NCBI RefSeq assembly: GCF_050947875.1
Contig: NC_134569.1
Coordinates: forward strand, 42,343,777 to 42,407,776
DNA: 64,000 nt
Source: Dermacentor variabilis
Taxonomy: Eukaryota > Arthropoda > Arachnida > Ixodida > Ixodidae
Direction of reading: 5' to 3'
Below are positions 1 to 10,001 of the stretch, in pieces. Each line of letters begins with the position of its first letter. Position 1 is the first letter of the stretch. Under the pieces are notes generated by a model, which ran no database searches, was not told where the DNA came from, and saw nothing but the letters and a program-made list of their open reading frames with translations. The translations under genes and the position numbers were made by a program.

Positions 1-1155
1 AGGCGGGTACAGAAGTACAGCAGCAGCTTCCAGGTTTGTTTTATGCGGACGACATTGTGTTGCTAGCTAGCAAGCAAAGTTATATGCAAGGTCTCGCTAA
101 TATGTGTGGACAGGAAGGTGAGAATTTAGGCCTGAAATTAGCGTTAAAAATCAGGTGTTATGATATTCAACGAGAACAGTGAACAGGCAGTGCCAATGCA
201 GGGCCAGGAAACACCTCGCGTGAAAGAGTATAAATACCTTGGTATATGGATAAACGAAGGCCATAGATATATTGAAACACAGGAAAAAGCAATAACAGTA
301 AAGGGGAAGGGAAACGCGGCCATAATGAAACACAGAGCGCTATGGGAATACAATAGGTACGAGGTGCTCCGGGGTATGTGGAAAGGTGTAATGGTTCCAC
401 GACTTACCTTTGGAAATGCGGTTGTTCGCTTGAAATCAGGGGTACAATCAGGACTCGACGGTAACCAGAGCTCAGGGGGTTGCCTCGCACTGGATGCTCA
501 CAGGAAGACTACAAATGAAGTTGTGCAGGGTGATATGGGCTGGACAAGTTTTGAAGTGAGGGAAGCTCACAGTAAAATTGATTATGAAGAACGACAGAGG
601 AATATGGAAGAAAGGAAAAAGGAAGCAGGAGTGTTCAGGTATTTGTACAAGAAAAACACTGATTCACAGTTGAGAAAAACTACTAGGAAGCTCAAAGGGA
701 GGCTCTTTACTTTTCGAAGCGAGATCAGGATGCCTTAAAACACGCACTTATAAAGCGAGACACAACAAGGAAGAAGGAGCATGTGCTTGCTGTGGTTAAG
801 CTAGGGAAACGATGGATCATGTTTTATAAGAATGTGAAGATATCTTCCCAGCGTTCGATTTAGGCCCCTCTGGCCTCCTTGAAGCCCTTGAATTCAGCCA
901 GAGCAGGGGGAAAGTAACATGTCCGCAACAGAGGTTAGCAAGAAGCGATTGGAAGATTGGTGGAAGAAAACTAGGGCAAAGACAAACAATGGAGGCGTAC
1001 CAAAATAAAGTTCAAAATAGGGTTTCAGAAAGATTGGTATGGGAATTTATCGTGTTTTTTTAACATAGGACATTAGGCCATATAATAAAAAGAGCATGGT
1101 GGCGCAACCCGCGACACCGTTCCAAAGGGGGCGCTCATCGCATCTATCCATCCAT
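1..1155 (+). mobile_element. non-LTR retrotransposon (LINE) remnant, RT C-terminus to 3' end
   Basis: The window opens inside the reverse transcriptase of a LINE. The frame starting around position 30 reads FYADDIVLLAS, the catalytic YxDD box of reverse transcriptases. It then shifts frame in an A run near 146-150 and continues in the 160-738 frame. Past 738 a third frame (about 780-845) reads CACCG, a stop, then ETMDHVL, a stop, then ECEDIF. This is the CCHC zinc-type motif found at the C-terminus of many LINE proteins. The 3' UTR (about 1000-1155) ends in an ATC/CATC-rich tail. At least one frameshift and two stops make it dead. Its clade (CR1/L2-like versus another) cannot be fixed by eye. 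Confidence 0.8.
160..738 (+). pseudogene. reverse transcriptase thumb/C-terminal region of a LINE, broken
   Basis: This open frame joins the YADD box upstream through a one-base frameshift. It begins GVMIFNE and continues EYKYLGIWI, the conserved 'YLG' block that follows RT motif D in non-LTR retrotransposons. FGNAVV and the K/R/E-rich C-terminal helices are also typical of the RT thumb and connection region. The ATG at 160 is not a real start. The frame belongs to an ORF2-type polyprotein entering from beyond the window edge. It ends at 738 and the protein resumes in another frame. It is nonfunctional as it stands. Confidence 0.75.
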
Positions 1156-1740
1156 TGCCTGTTTATGGTTTCATTTCGCTGCTACAGACGACAGACGCCT
1201 GCTTTATCGCTCAATAGGCCATTTGACGCTTTCGCATCAATAGGAGGCTAACTTACAGCCCTCAGTCGGCACTTAGCGCAGTATTATAGCAGGGCTTTGT
1301 TCCTGACCTAAATACTGCTATAGGTCCAGTGCCCGGCCCTTCAAGACAGCGGCGGGTTTTGGATTTATTCTTCAAATACCTATGAGAAATTGGTCTAACA
1401 GGAAAGGTTTAAAGATTGCACACTTCATATACAAAAGCCTAAATTTCCCCGCCATGTCCCCTGTAAATATAAGTATCAGGTCCACTTGGATATTTCATAT
1501 TTATTTTTATTCTATTTTTCTCCCACTCTCCTCTGGAATCATTTAATCCCATTCCCGATCCCTATACAGAGTAGCAGGCCAGAAATTATAAACGCGCCGG
1601 CAAAATTCTGTTTTTCTAATAAAGAGACCTCTCTCTCTGTCTCAACTCAGGAGGAATGTACGACTAAGTGTCGTAAATGTGCCTAATATTAGAACGTTCT
1701 CGACGTTACAAACTGTAACTTGAACATTGGCCAATCTTGG

Positions 1741-1743
<3 letters not shown>
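1156..1743. other. no recognised feature
   Basis: AT-rich sequence with no coding signal or repeat I can name. A short run of CT dinucleotides lies near 1628-1640. Confidence 0.5.

Positions 1744-1803
<60 letters not shown>
1744..1803. repeat. (AT)n microsatellite
   Basis: Perfect AT dinucleotide tract of about 60 bp. Frames reading IYIYIY through it are artefacts. Confidence 0.98.
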
Positions 1804-1805
<2 letters not shown>

Positions 1806-1965
1806 CCTGCTTTTGTAATGTATAATCCTTCTTTTTCAGTTATGCTAGTCTACTGCGGCACAGTTGAAAGATTGCCGCAAGGGCAATCTCTAAATTTTCT
1901 GGGCAAAGCGAAACCGGTGATATCCTGCTCATCATAAAGAAGGCACCTCTCGTTCCCCGTTCTCC

Positions 1966-2055
1966 AATGTAGGGTGGGAAACCGGATTTTCTCTTGCGGT
2001 GGCCCTCCCAGCCTGTTCCCTTTCTTAATTTCTCTCTATCGTGTTCCGCTGCACA
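1966..2055 (+). mobile_element. family A LINE 3' end, degenerate
   Basis: It contains AATGTAGGGTGGGAAACCGG, then a gap, CCTCCCAGCCTGTTCCC and a TC-rich tail. These match in order the 3' UTR signature seen at 24027, 53890 and 62755 (GTAGGGTAGCAAACCGG, CTCCCTGCCTTTCC, TC tract). No coding part is left. Confidence 0.6.
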
Positions 2056-2675
2056 ACGCCAAAACCACTGAGCGCTCGCGGTGGATGATGCATTGAATAA
2101 ATGTTCCTACAAATGGGCCTGGAGTTTAAGGTTACATCACTACTACATGCACTAGATGGCAACGAAAATGGTATATTGCCAATGCACGTGTCAGATGCTG
2201 TGGCTGCAACGTTGTTCTTTAGAACATCGTGTCTGCTCTGAGATTATGCTCCACTCTCGCTTCCCGGGTATTTCACTCGCAGATACTCTTTGTGACAATA
2301 TAAACGACCACCGTCTATATGTCTCCATTATTTCCGGAGAAACATCGCTAATTCCACCATGTTCTTTGGTCCTTCGTGTGGTACTCATATCACTTAAAGT
2401 GACGACGCTTTATCAATTGTCATCTTTGGTTTTTCTTTGAAATCAAATTTAGCCCATAAATTTTTTATATGAAATCGAGAACGAACGATGCACTACCCGC
2501 CAAAAAAACAAGAAAATCAACTTTCTGTCGCATGATAGCCTAGTGAAGGCGGGCCAGAAATCAGTGCCCGTATTCACTAAAATATCTGATGGTTAGAATT
2601 GTTCGCAAGACAAAACTTCATCCAATGGTGATACTGGACATGTTATCAGCGATGACGGTTGGCCAATGGTAAAGA
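2056..2675. other. no recognised feature
   Basis: Unique-looking sequence. Short chance frames exist on both strands but none resembles a known protein. Confidence 0.5.
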
Positions 2676-2900
2676 TAATAATAATAATAATATTTGGGGT
2701 TTTACGTGCCAAAACCACTTTCTGATTATGAGGCACGCCGTAGTGGAGGACTCCGGAAATTTTGACCACCTGGGGTTCTTTAACGTGCACCTAAATCTAA
2801 GCACACGGGTGTTTTCGCATTTCGCCCCCATCGAAATGCGGCCGCCGTGGCCGGGATTCGATCCCGCGACCTCGTGCTCAGCAGCAATGGTAAAGAGTAC
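2676..2900 (-). mobile_element. tRNA-derived SINE (tick Ruka-like), minus strand
   Basis: Read on the minus strand it runs CTGCTGAGCACGAGGTCGCG, then a pol III B-box-like GGATCGAATCCCGGCC. A GCGAAATGCGAAAACACCCG block follows, then TAGATTTAGGTGCACGTTAA, GAACCCCAGGTGGTC and GGCACGTAAAACCCC, and a (TAA)n-type tail at 2676-2691 on the plus strand. The same modules in the same order are at 51178 (plus), 55148, 47862 and 29585 (minus). The tRNA-like head is truncated. The label Ruka-like is from memory of tick SINEs, not from a search. Confidence 0.8.
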
Positions 2901-3040
2901 TTACGAACGAAAAGCCTTGTGAATTAGACTCTTGAGGCTGAATTAATTAAGATTTTACAGCGAAGCCGTTAGCATCGATTTGGTCGGCATTTTTCTTGTG
3001 CCCGTCCACTAGCAAAAATGTGGACCGATCACGGAGGTAG

Positions 3041-3165
3041 CGAACTAGCGACGGAGGTGAAGCAGGCTTCAAGCACTCAGCAAATTGAAGCGAAAAGTGC
3101 ATACATTCTTTGTAATCACGCATGCAACATACAGACCAGCATTCACTTCAATAAAAAACAAGCGC
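3041..3165 (+). repeat. repeat E, diverged partial copy
   Basis: TTCAAGCACTCAGCAAATTG, then GAAGCGAAAAGTGC, ACATTCTTTGTAATCACGCA and TGCAACATACAGACCAGC. This parallels 4043-4130 (TTACAAGCACTCTGCTAGC, AAGTGAAGCGGACAGTGC, ACATTCTAATTACGCATGC, ATCATACAGAACAGC). The two are direct repeats about 1 kb apart. Confidence 0.65.
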
Positions 3166-3540
3166 AAGAGTAGCCCGCGAGAAATTCTGAAAGGCGTTCT
3201 ACGCCGCTTCTCGATGCATGCATCGTGGCGCAATGGTTTCAATTTTGGGCTTCTGTACTAGAGGTCCGGTGTCCTAATCTACCCCTTGAACGTATTTAAT
3301 AATGTTTATTCATTTATTACAGATTACTTTGTTGAAAATGACGAGGTTACGAGGCCACGAAGTCGTATGAAGCCAGAAGGACGAATTTTAGGCAAATCCA
3401 TGTACTTTCCATAATTCGCATGCTGACTGAACCACCCTGATTGCAGCTCAGCTCCCGTAAGCACTCCCGTTGCAGCACTGCTATGGGCACGCCAGACAGA
3501 GTTAGGGCCCCCGAGGAATCACAGCGACCACCAAAGCGAT
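3166..3540. other. no gene; possible decayed tRNA-like sequence
   Basis: Around 3228-3285 the order GTGGCGCAATGGTT, then GAGGTCCGGTGTCCTAATC loosely resembles the A and B boxes of a tRNA-type SINE head. The B-box match is poor. Nothing else was recognised. Confidence 0.3.
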
Positions 3541-3544
3541 CACC

Positions 3545-3840
3545 ACTACGATCACTCTGAGAGAGAGAGAGAGAACTTTAATGAGAACAAGCAGTTTAGT
3601 CGGCTGGACCTAGGCCTCTCACGATGGGACTTCGAGGTCTTGCCTCTTCGCTGCTTCGTAGGCCTGCTGGGTAGCCCAGAGTTGGTCGTCGAGATGGGAG
3701 CTGCGCAGGACGGCGTGCGATCTCGACGAGAGGGTCACGAGATTAAGATCTGGATATTGATGGTTGCACTCCCATAGCATGTGGTGGAGTGTTGCTGATT
3801 GAATGATCACTCTAAAGTAGTAAAACATTTCATACACCCA
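3545..3840 (-). mobile_element. family C LINE 3' end, minus strand
   Basis: On the minus strand a frame reads ATLHHMLWEC and continues to LWATQQAYEAAKRQDLEVPS before its stop at 3619. It corresponds to HMLWECQHL and AVQRAEEAASRQGLGT in the family C copy at 49230-49436. The 3' UTR ends CATTAAAGTTC followed by a TC tract (the GA run at 3560-3573 on the plus strand), which is the family C tail. Only the last part of the protein is present. Confidence 0.75.
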
Positions 3841-3959
3841 TCAGCAGCTGCAGTGGTTTTGCAACAGCTTATCTGGACATGCACTTTCACCGGGCCGGGA
3901 TGGCGAGTCAACTTTTTTCACTGTGGAGCTGTATGGGGCTAGGGTACGATAGAATTTTT

Positions 3960-4215
3960 GTATCCGCACACAAGAACTATCATCATCAATGGCTCATACC
4001 CCCGTAAGCAAGCAAAAAATGCAATGGCTGATGGCCCCGTAAGGCAGAGGTTACAAGCACTCTGCTAGCAAAGTGAAGCGGACAGTGCTGACATTCTAAT
4101 TACGCATGCATCATACAGAACAGCATGTCAAAGAGTGTCCTCGTCAATGGCTCATAAACAATGGATCATACCTCCGTAAGCAAGCGAAAAATGCAATGGC
4201 TCACAGCCTCGTAAA
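3960..4215 (+). repeat. repeat E, two adjacent copies
   Basis: TCAATGGCTCATACCCCCGT with AAGCAAGCAAAAAATGCAAT (3987-4028) recurs at 4144-4200 as TCAATGGCTCATAA, GGATCATACCTCCGTAAGC and AAGCGAAAAATGCAATGGCT. A third copy is reverse-complemented near 32578-32622. The parent element is not identified. Confidence 0.65.
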
Positions 4216-4239
4216 GTTCATGGCTACTCACTTTGTGTG

Positions 4240-4329
4240 GGTTAGTTTCGATGACATGTACACATATGCACATATAGACATAAATAATTATGCCTTAAGT
4301 GCAAGCCCTTATCGCAAAAAAAAAGTGCG
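4240..4329 (+). mobile_element. family B LINE 3' end with A tail
   Basis: ACACATATGCACATATAGAC, then ATTATGCCTTAAGTGCAAGC, CCTTATCGC and an A run. The minus-strand element at 61986-62378 ends with nearly the same string (TTATGCCTTAAGGGCAAGCC, TTTATCGCAATAAA, A tail) after its stop codon. So this is the 3' UTR of the same family, here cut down to the tail. It sits directly against the endonuclease remnant at 4330. Confidence 0.65.
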
Positions 4330-4620
4330 ATGACATTACTCCTGGGGTCGTTGTCGGTGACTTCAATGTGGATGTGTCGGGACCGAAAAGGGAGTGGTTT
4401 ACGTGTTTTCTGTTGCACGCCGCTTGAGATTCCACACCAGTCCGGCCCAACCAACCACCCAGCGGCGTACGTGTATCGATTTGACATTATCCAAGAATGG
4501 ATTTGCAGTCGCGAGTCTGCCGATCAGTGTACATCATAGCGACCACAAAACCATTGTGACAATGAATGATGCCATTGCAGTCTTTACCACAAGTTTTTTT
4601 TTTTACCATGGTGTTTATAG
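4330..4620 (+). pseudogene. endonuclease/exonuclease/phosphatase-type domain remnant from a transposon
   Basis: Frame 4338 onward reads PGVVVGDFNVDV; GDFN is the catalytic motif of the EEP (APE1-like) nuclease fold. After a frameshift near 4390-4430 the second frame (4394 onward) reads QPTTQRRTCIDLTLSKN and then VHHSDHKTIVT. The T-x-IDL block and the SDH box, with the catalytic histidine, complete the domain. EEP domains of this type occur in non-LTR retrotransposons and in Helitron/Helentron proteins; I cannot choose between them. The first part of the domain is missing, and a frameshift and a stop are present. Confidence 0.7.
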
Positions 4621-4910
4621 CTCCGCTGGTCATCCACCTTTGCAGAGGGGAATAGCCTTGATCTTTTGTTCGTAAGGGCAGTCTGCCATTGACCAGTCAC
4701 CTTGGCTGATAACATGTCCAGTATCACAATTGGCTGGTATTTTGTCTTACAGACAATTATAGCGGAAGTACTTTTTTTTTAATACGTGCCCAGTGCCCGT
4801 ATTACCGAAGCAGTTACGCTAGATCAGTTCGTAAGAACAACCGTCACAGCGTCCTGTCACAACTGCCACAACTGGGACAGCGTACGCCAAACATTTTCTA
4901 TATCAAATAA

Positions 4911-5171
4911 AACGGGCTTCTTCCCCGGCTTGCTCTATGTGGCCGCGACGATGAGGATGTTTGCCATCTACTCCTCGGATGCCCCATATACAAGACGCAA
5001 AGACGGCAGCTAAAACAAGAGCTACACTTCACTGATCCTCGCCGACCTTTCTCACTCGCAAAGTTGCTGGGCTCATGGCCATCGAAAATAGCACGGGGAA
5101 AAGCGTTGAATGCACTTGAACATATTAACGAAGAGACAGGCATCCTTAACAAGTACTTGATATCGCACTGA
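4911..5171 (+). pseudogene. LINE protein C-terminus, zinc motif to stop codon
   Basis: This frame is open from 4911 to the TGA at 5169-5171, without a clear start. It reads CGRDDEDVCHLLLGCP, then YKTQRRQL, RRPFSLAKLLGSWP and KALNALEHINEETGIL. The cysteine/histidine spacing and the RPFS..LLG.WP block are the usual C-terminal tail of RNase H or RT LINE proteins, where a CCHC motif is followed by helices up to the stop. The first cysteine of the CxxC pair appears lost. It could be the downstream end of the element whose endonuclease lies at 4330, with an internal deletion; that link is inference. Confidence 0.6.
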
Positions 5172-5390
5172 ATAGACTCACAATGTAACTACAACTTGCT
5201 TTCATTATTTGTAATTATTATTGCTTGTACATTACGTGTTATACTATTTTGTATTCTGTGTGAAACTCACTCTTGACTCTCATATTCTGTGCGTGTATTA
5301 GTTTAACTCTGTGTAATTCCTCATCTGTTTATATGCTCGTCGCACTCTACATCGCGGCCGCTTGTGTGACTTTGTTTGTGAACTAACTGT

Positions 5391-6445
5391 CTTTTCTTGT
5401 ACGAGAAATACAGCGACTGCACACACGTCTATACTGAGGGATCAACTACATCAACCAATTCCGGTGGCACAGTAGTTATACTAATAATGGGAATAACCCA
5501 ATGGTTCAAGACTTCCCATATCACTACGTCTACAGCTGCAGAGCTCGCGGCTCTCCGCGACGCGCTTCATGTGATGAATGCTGAAAGTGCTCGGAAATGG
5601 GCAGTCTTCTGCGATTCAAGGCCGGCCTTGCAACGTGTGCAGTTGTTTCTCCGACATGGAACTCACGATCAACTCACGTGCGAAATCGTGGAACTTCTCC
5701 ACCCCTTGAGAGAAAAAGCACATGATGTATACCAGGTTATTGCGGTATCACTGGAAATGTTGATGCAGATAAGGCAGCTTAGACGTTAAAGAAAGAAGAC
5801 CGCTGCGTCCCCTATCCTCTCTCAAGGACCGACGCTGCTAGACAACTTCGCATTCTAGCACGCACACTTTCCTTAGGAGAGTGGAACACCGCACATACAA
5901 TGCGCACAAGACTGCGCAGACTAAACCCTTCGCTGCAACTCAGACCGCCGGCAAGACCACACCGACGCGAAACGTCTCTTCCGTGTCGGTTATGACTTGG
6001 AGTTGCCTTCACGAAAGCTTACTCAGCACTAGTTCGAGTAACTGATGGTGCTGCATGTGATGTTTGCGGAAGCGAGGAGAACATTGAAAACTTATTTTGC
6101 CACTGTCCTCGAATTTAAGCACAACGACAATCTTTCTCTAACACACTGAGGAAACTGGATGACCGTCCTCTGAGTGAACAGACAGTACTAGAGCACCATC
6201 CCCACCGATCTTCGGCTCAGAAGGCAGTGAATGCACTTTTGTGCTTTCTCAGAAGGTCTGGTTTGGACAAGCGGCTTTGACTCAGCTACTGTCTGAGCAC
6301 GTCGCTAAACCCCCCCCCCCCCTCTCTCTCTCCCTTCTATCTCTTCCCCTTCTCCCTTCCCCCAGCGTAGAGTACCCAACGAGGCTCTTAACTGGTTAAC
6401 ATACCTGCCTTCCTTATATCCATCTCTCTCTGTCTCTCTCTTGTT
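5391..6445 (+). mobile_element. family A LINE remnant: RNase H, zinc motif, 3' UTR
   Basis: The order is RNase H N-terminal half (5397-5789), a frameshift, the post-RNase H region (about 5798-6280) and the 3' UTR. The second frame reads YPLSRTDAARQLRILA, then LPCRL, stop, LGVAFTKAYS, CDVCGSEENIENLFCHCPR, stop, KLDDRPLSEQTVL, and FLRRSGLDKRL to its stop at 6278. The 3' UTR has the family A signature (AGCGTAGAGTACCCAACGAG, CTGGTTAACATACCTGCC, TC tract to 6440). The frameshift and internal stops show it is dead. Confidence 0.85.
5397..5789 (+). pseudogene. RNase H domain of a LINE, first catalytic Asp changed
   Basis: Conserved blocks are HVYTEGSTT (residue 14 is the changed acid), AAELAALRDALHV and WAVFCDSRPAL. 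In active RNase H of this type the first block is TDGS. Here the codon at 5436-5438 is GAG (Glu), so the first acid of the DEDD set is replaced. The usual HCGIxGNE.AD block is missing from this frame: after VYQVIAVSLEMLMQIR the reading frame is lost and the SRTDAA block resumes 3 kb-family style in frame 5798. It is the decayed RNase H half of the element at 5391-6445. Confidence 0.8.
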
Positions 6446-6719
6446 CGTAACTTCGTTTACAAATTCAATGTGGGGCGCCTTTCGTTTGCCTTTTGTATTT
6501 ATATGTTCGTGGATGTATAGGGCTGTGTACTGTGGATTTCTGGCCCTGTGACGTCATTTCTTTTCATTTTTCTACTACACATTTTTACATCTATATTGTT
6601 ATTTCTACTATGAGAACAGGAGTAGCCGTCTCCATTAAAGGCCGATTACAGCTCTTTTTTTCTATTTTCATTTCAATAAAAAAAAACGAAGGCTGCCGAT
6701 CAATGACAAACAGCTCTTA

Positions 6720-6995
6720 CGAACGAAAAGCTTATTCGCGCCCAAATCTAGTCGATAATTTCAAATAAAAATACGTGAGATTCCTTTTTAAAAGTGACGC
6801 TTTCCGCTACTCTTTCTTTGTTCGTACTATAAGAGATTGGAATACTCTACCACCTGACATTGTCTGTATTTGTTCAAATGATGGTTTCTTCCATGCTTTA
6901 TGAATGTAATTTTGAGTGTTTGTTTATATGAGTTGTACCCTCCCTGCTGTAATGCCTGAATGGCGAAGCAGATGCCCAATAAATAAAATAAATAT
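6720..6995 (+). mobile_element. LINE 3' end with FFxRTIRDWN C-terminal motif
   Basis: A frame ending at the TGA at 6901-6903 reads RYSFFVRTIRDWNTLPP, then DIVCICSNDGFFHAL. The block FFpRTIreWNsLP is the hallmark C-terminal tail of CR1/L2/Jockey-type LINE proteins that lack RNase H. Downstream CCCTCCCTGCTGTAATGCC and an AATAAA/TAAATAAA end (6976-6993) look like its 3' UTR and tail. The coding part upstream is degraded beyond recognition. Confidence 0.75.
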
Positions 6996-8045
6996 AATCA
7001 TGACGGAAATAGTCCTAATCAAACTTATTCAGCGCTATCATGTCGGTTCATCATTCTCGAACCTCGCGAATAATTTCAGACCTCCCGCGAGAGCTGCAGT
7101 GAGGGTAAAGCGCATTGATTTCCGCAGCAAGTTCCGCTGGTAGCGCCCCTCGTCAGGCTCATAGTGCAACCTGTTGGCCTTTCAGTGCGCTCTGCATCTC
7201 GAACTCAGCAGCAGCCTCCCAGATGGCGTGGTCTCCTTAGCTTCTGCAACTGTATCGATCTGGGCACAATAGGAATATTCTTTCTACAACACTAGGGAGC
7301 AGCAGTGGCGAATCTCTTTGAAACATACGCTTCATTCACACTTGCGAAAAATTCGCTGGAACAACTAAGCGCTGACTGTGCATTCTACGAAAGATGCGAG
7401 GGGGAAACGCAAATTTGGCAGAGCGGGGTGCGCAGTGCATCTGCTCTGTCACATGCCTGATGAACGGCGTTTCCTTTGAGCGACGCTAGATGGTGTTACT
7501 GCATACCGAACTCCCGAGGCAGATGGACATTTCGATCTGTGCATTAATTAAGGGTATTTCAAAGAAGAGAAATGCAAAAATGTTGCTCTCAATGTTTACA
7601 GTTCTATACCTTCGGCCAAAGACACAAATAGCAAGTACCAAACTGAAACCCGACAATGAACGATGCGCAATATTTCGTTCCTGATTCCTGCTTTCTCCGT
7701 AGTTGTGCGTTCGAAATTTCAGGTGTAAATTAATGTTACAGGCGTCGCTAAACATTTCTGATTATTTTTTGAGGTAAACACTTTCAGAAAGTTCCGAAAG
7801 CCGCTTGAAATAATTTGCTGAAAGCTATTGCCATAATTGAAGCGTACATTTCTTGTCGCATAGTTAATGGGGGTTAACCTCCTAAAGTTATGTACCGCGT
7901 AACGAGCGAAGGAACGAAAAATGACGGGTGTAACGTTAAGAAAGAGAACATAGCGGCGCGAATTATATAGAGAACAAACGAGGGTAGTCGATATTCTAGC
8001 TGACTTCTAGCTGACATTAAGAGGAAGGAATACTGAGCAGGTGAA
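6996..8045. other. no recognised feature
   Basis: Mostly unique sequence; frames under 90 codons without family resemblance. Confidence 0.5.
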
Positions 8046-8049
8046 GTAA

Positions 8050-8280
8050 TGTCTACAGCAAGTGATTGGTGGTCTGTTATGAATAGCAGAATGGCTACCA
8101 AGGCAAGGCGAGCGCAGTTGAGGGAAGCAGAGAAGTAGGTGGTGGGATGGAATTAGGGCATTCGCAGGCATAGGATGGGGTCAGCTCACAGAATACAGGG
8201 GTAATTGGAGATCACCGGAAGAAGCTTTCGTCCTCCAGTGAAAATAGAAGAAGAAGAATGACGGTGATGATTATTGTCGT
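8050..8280 (+). mobile_element. RTE-type LINE 3' end
   Basis: The sequence GGTGGTGGGATGGAATTAGG, GCATTCGCAGGC, GGGGTAATTGGAGATCACCG and GAAGCTTTCGTCCTCCAGTG translates as WWDGIRAFAG, then GNWRSPEEAFVLQ. This parallels the C-terminus of the RTE copy at 57344 (RWADEIMKFAG, RGSWRSMGEAFALQW). A GATGATTATTG tail follows, in line with the TGA-type repeats that end RTE elements. Only the last ~70 codons survive and the terminal Trp is lost. Confidence 0.75.
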
Positions 8281-8917
8281 CCTAAGAAAACAGGCAAGAA
8301 ACGGCTATGATATATAAATATAGTGGTAAGGGAGCGGGAGAGTGTCAAACCGACGACCTCGTGTTCAGTGACATAACGCCATATCTACTAAGATGTAGTA
8401 TATATACTACTCATATATAACCGATTTAGCCAAAGTGAAATTGTTTTGCATTTGACATTCGTCACATTTCAGCAATCTATTTGCTCTACGAAGATGCTTC
8501 TTTGTAGGATAAAGCCGGGTAAAAGCAGCCCCTTGTTAAATCTTGGCAGCTTTTTCGCCGCGAAAATGAGTTTGCGGAACTTAGCAATCTTGAAATTGTG
8601 GGTTCGGCTGCCACCGGCGAAAAGTTATCTTTTCGTCCACTTTAATTTTCCCGTTTCCTCATCATTTTCTGCATCCTAGTTTCAACCACAGCTATTCCCC
8701 CTATATTTTTCTTGGCTCCATTGACCGCTTGGCTTTATATTGTCGTGATTAACAAGAAATCGAGCCGCTCGATCTTCCTTCTTCCCGTACGTATATAATT
8801 CTTATCTTTTTAAACATATGCCTACACTGCCCGCATATCTGTAGCCACATATCCAGATACATATACTTGTCGTTTTTAAACATATGCTTATAGTCCCCGC
8901 ACACCTGTCAGCATCGT
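8281..8917. other. no gene; possible SINE head scrap at 8345-8400
   Basis: CGACGACCTCGTGTTCAGTG near 8353 resembles the region between the B box and the A box of the SINE on the minus strand, but the B box itself is not conserved. The rest shows nothing. TATA-like direct repeats near 8815-8885 (TTTTTAAACATATGC twice) are minor. Confidence 0.3.
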
Positions 8918-9114
8918 GTGAATTTTGGGGTTTCCCACATGGGAACTCATAGAAGCCCGTACAATAGCGCAATACGAAAGACTCACACAAACACTTACTG
9001 GCAGACACATACTTAACAAGCTTAGAATAACATACGCATCACAGTATGGCACTAAAGTAGACATACCCCACGACATAAGGAAGCCGCTTATAATCCCACC
9101 GCTACCCAAAAAAC

Positions 9115-9600
9115 ATGCATCCCGAACACCACAGGGAAAGGCGAGAGGAAAGGGCAAGGGCTATACAGAGGAGATTCCAACGCTCTCAGGACGTGGTGTA
9201 CGTCGACGCGGCAGAGTACACGACTAGCCAGAATCTATCTATCGTTGTAGTGAACTCGCAAGGTGACCTTAAGGTCAGCGGATCTATTAAAACCAACAGA
9301 GCCGAGGTGACTGAGGAATCGCCCATTGCTCTCGCAATGGCTTCCACACTAGCCACGATAATAGTCAGTGATTCTAAAACCGCAATTTTAAATTACGCAA
9401 GGGGGCGCATTTCGCCGGAATCGCAACGAATCCTGGCAAACTTCCGCGGTCAGCGGGTTGTCCATATCATCTGGGCGCCTGCGCACTCCTCCCTCCGCGG
9501 CAACGAGGCGGCCGACACTGTGGCTCGAGGGCTCGCACGCCGACCCACCCTGGCGCCGCGGCTGGGGCTGACAGGGGACCGGATGGTTGGCTACAGGGAG
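9115..9600 (+). pseudogene. RNase H domain of family C LINE, catalytic acids intact
   Basis: Counting from the ATG at 9115, the acid residues are D31 (VVYVDAAEYTT), E68 (VTEESPIALAM), D86 (IIVSDSKTAI) and D134 (HSSLRGNEAAD). This is a complete DEDD set with the expected spacing and the APAH/GNEAAD block. RNase H removes the RNA strand of RNA:DNA hybrids during target-primed reverse transcription. The ATG is internal to a longer polyprotein and the host element is frameshifted on both sides, so no active protein is expected. Confidence 0.8.
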
Positions 9601-10000
9601 ATAACTATTACAGATTGGGGAGGGTACGTTTTCCTCCCGCACACCCATCACTTAATAAGCAGCAGGCGGTGGCATGGCGCCTCCTTCAAACAAATACGTA
9701 TCCAAATCCGGTGGCTTATAATCATTATTACCCAGAACAATATTCGGGTAAATGTAAATTTTGTCAAGAAATGGCGGACCTGGATCACATTGTCTGGGCC
9801 TGCCCTCGGGCGCCCCGAGAGGGCCAAAAAATTAAGGATCGGAAGCAGTGGGAGACCGTGTTGCTCAGCGCGGCCCCCGAAGGCCAACTTTTGGCCGTCC
9901 AGCAGGCTGAGGATGCCGCTAGAGCTCAAGGGCTTCTGGCCGCCATCTAGGCGGGGTTACCCCCCACCCCCAACCAATCTGCCGGCTACATAAATAAAGG

Positions 10001-10001
<1 letters not shown>

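Noticed and set aside
3228..3285. Possible tRNA gene or SINE head
   Set aside because: The A-box-like part is acceptable but the B box is not conserved and no cloverleaf can be drawn.
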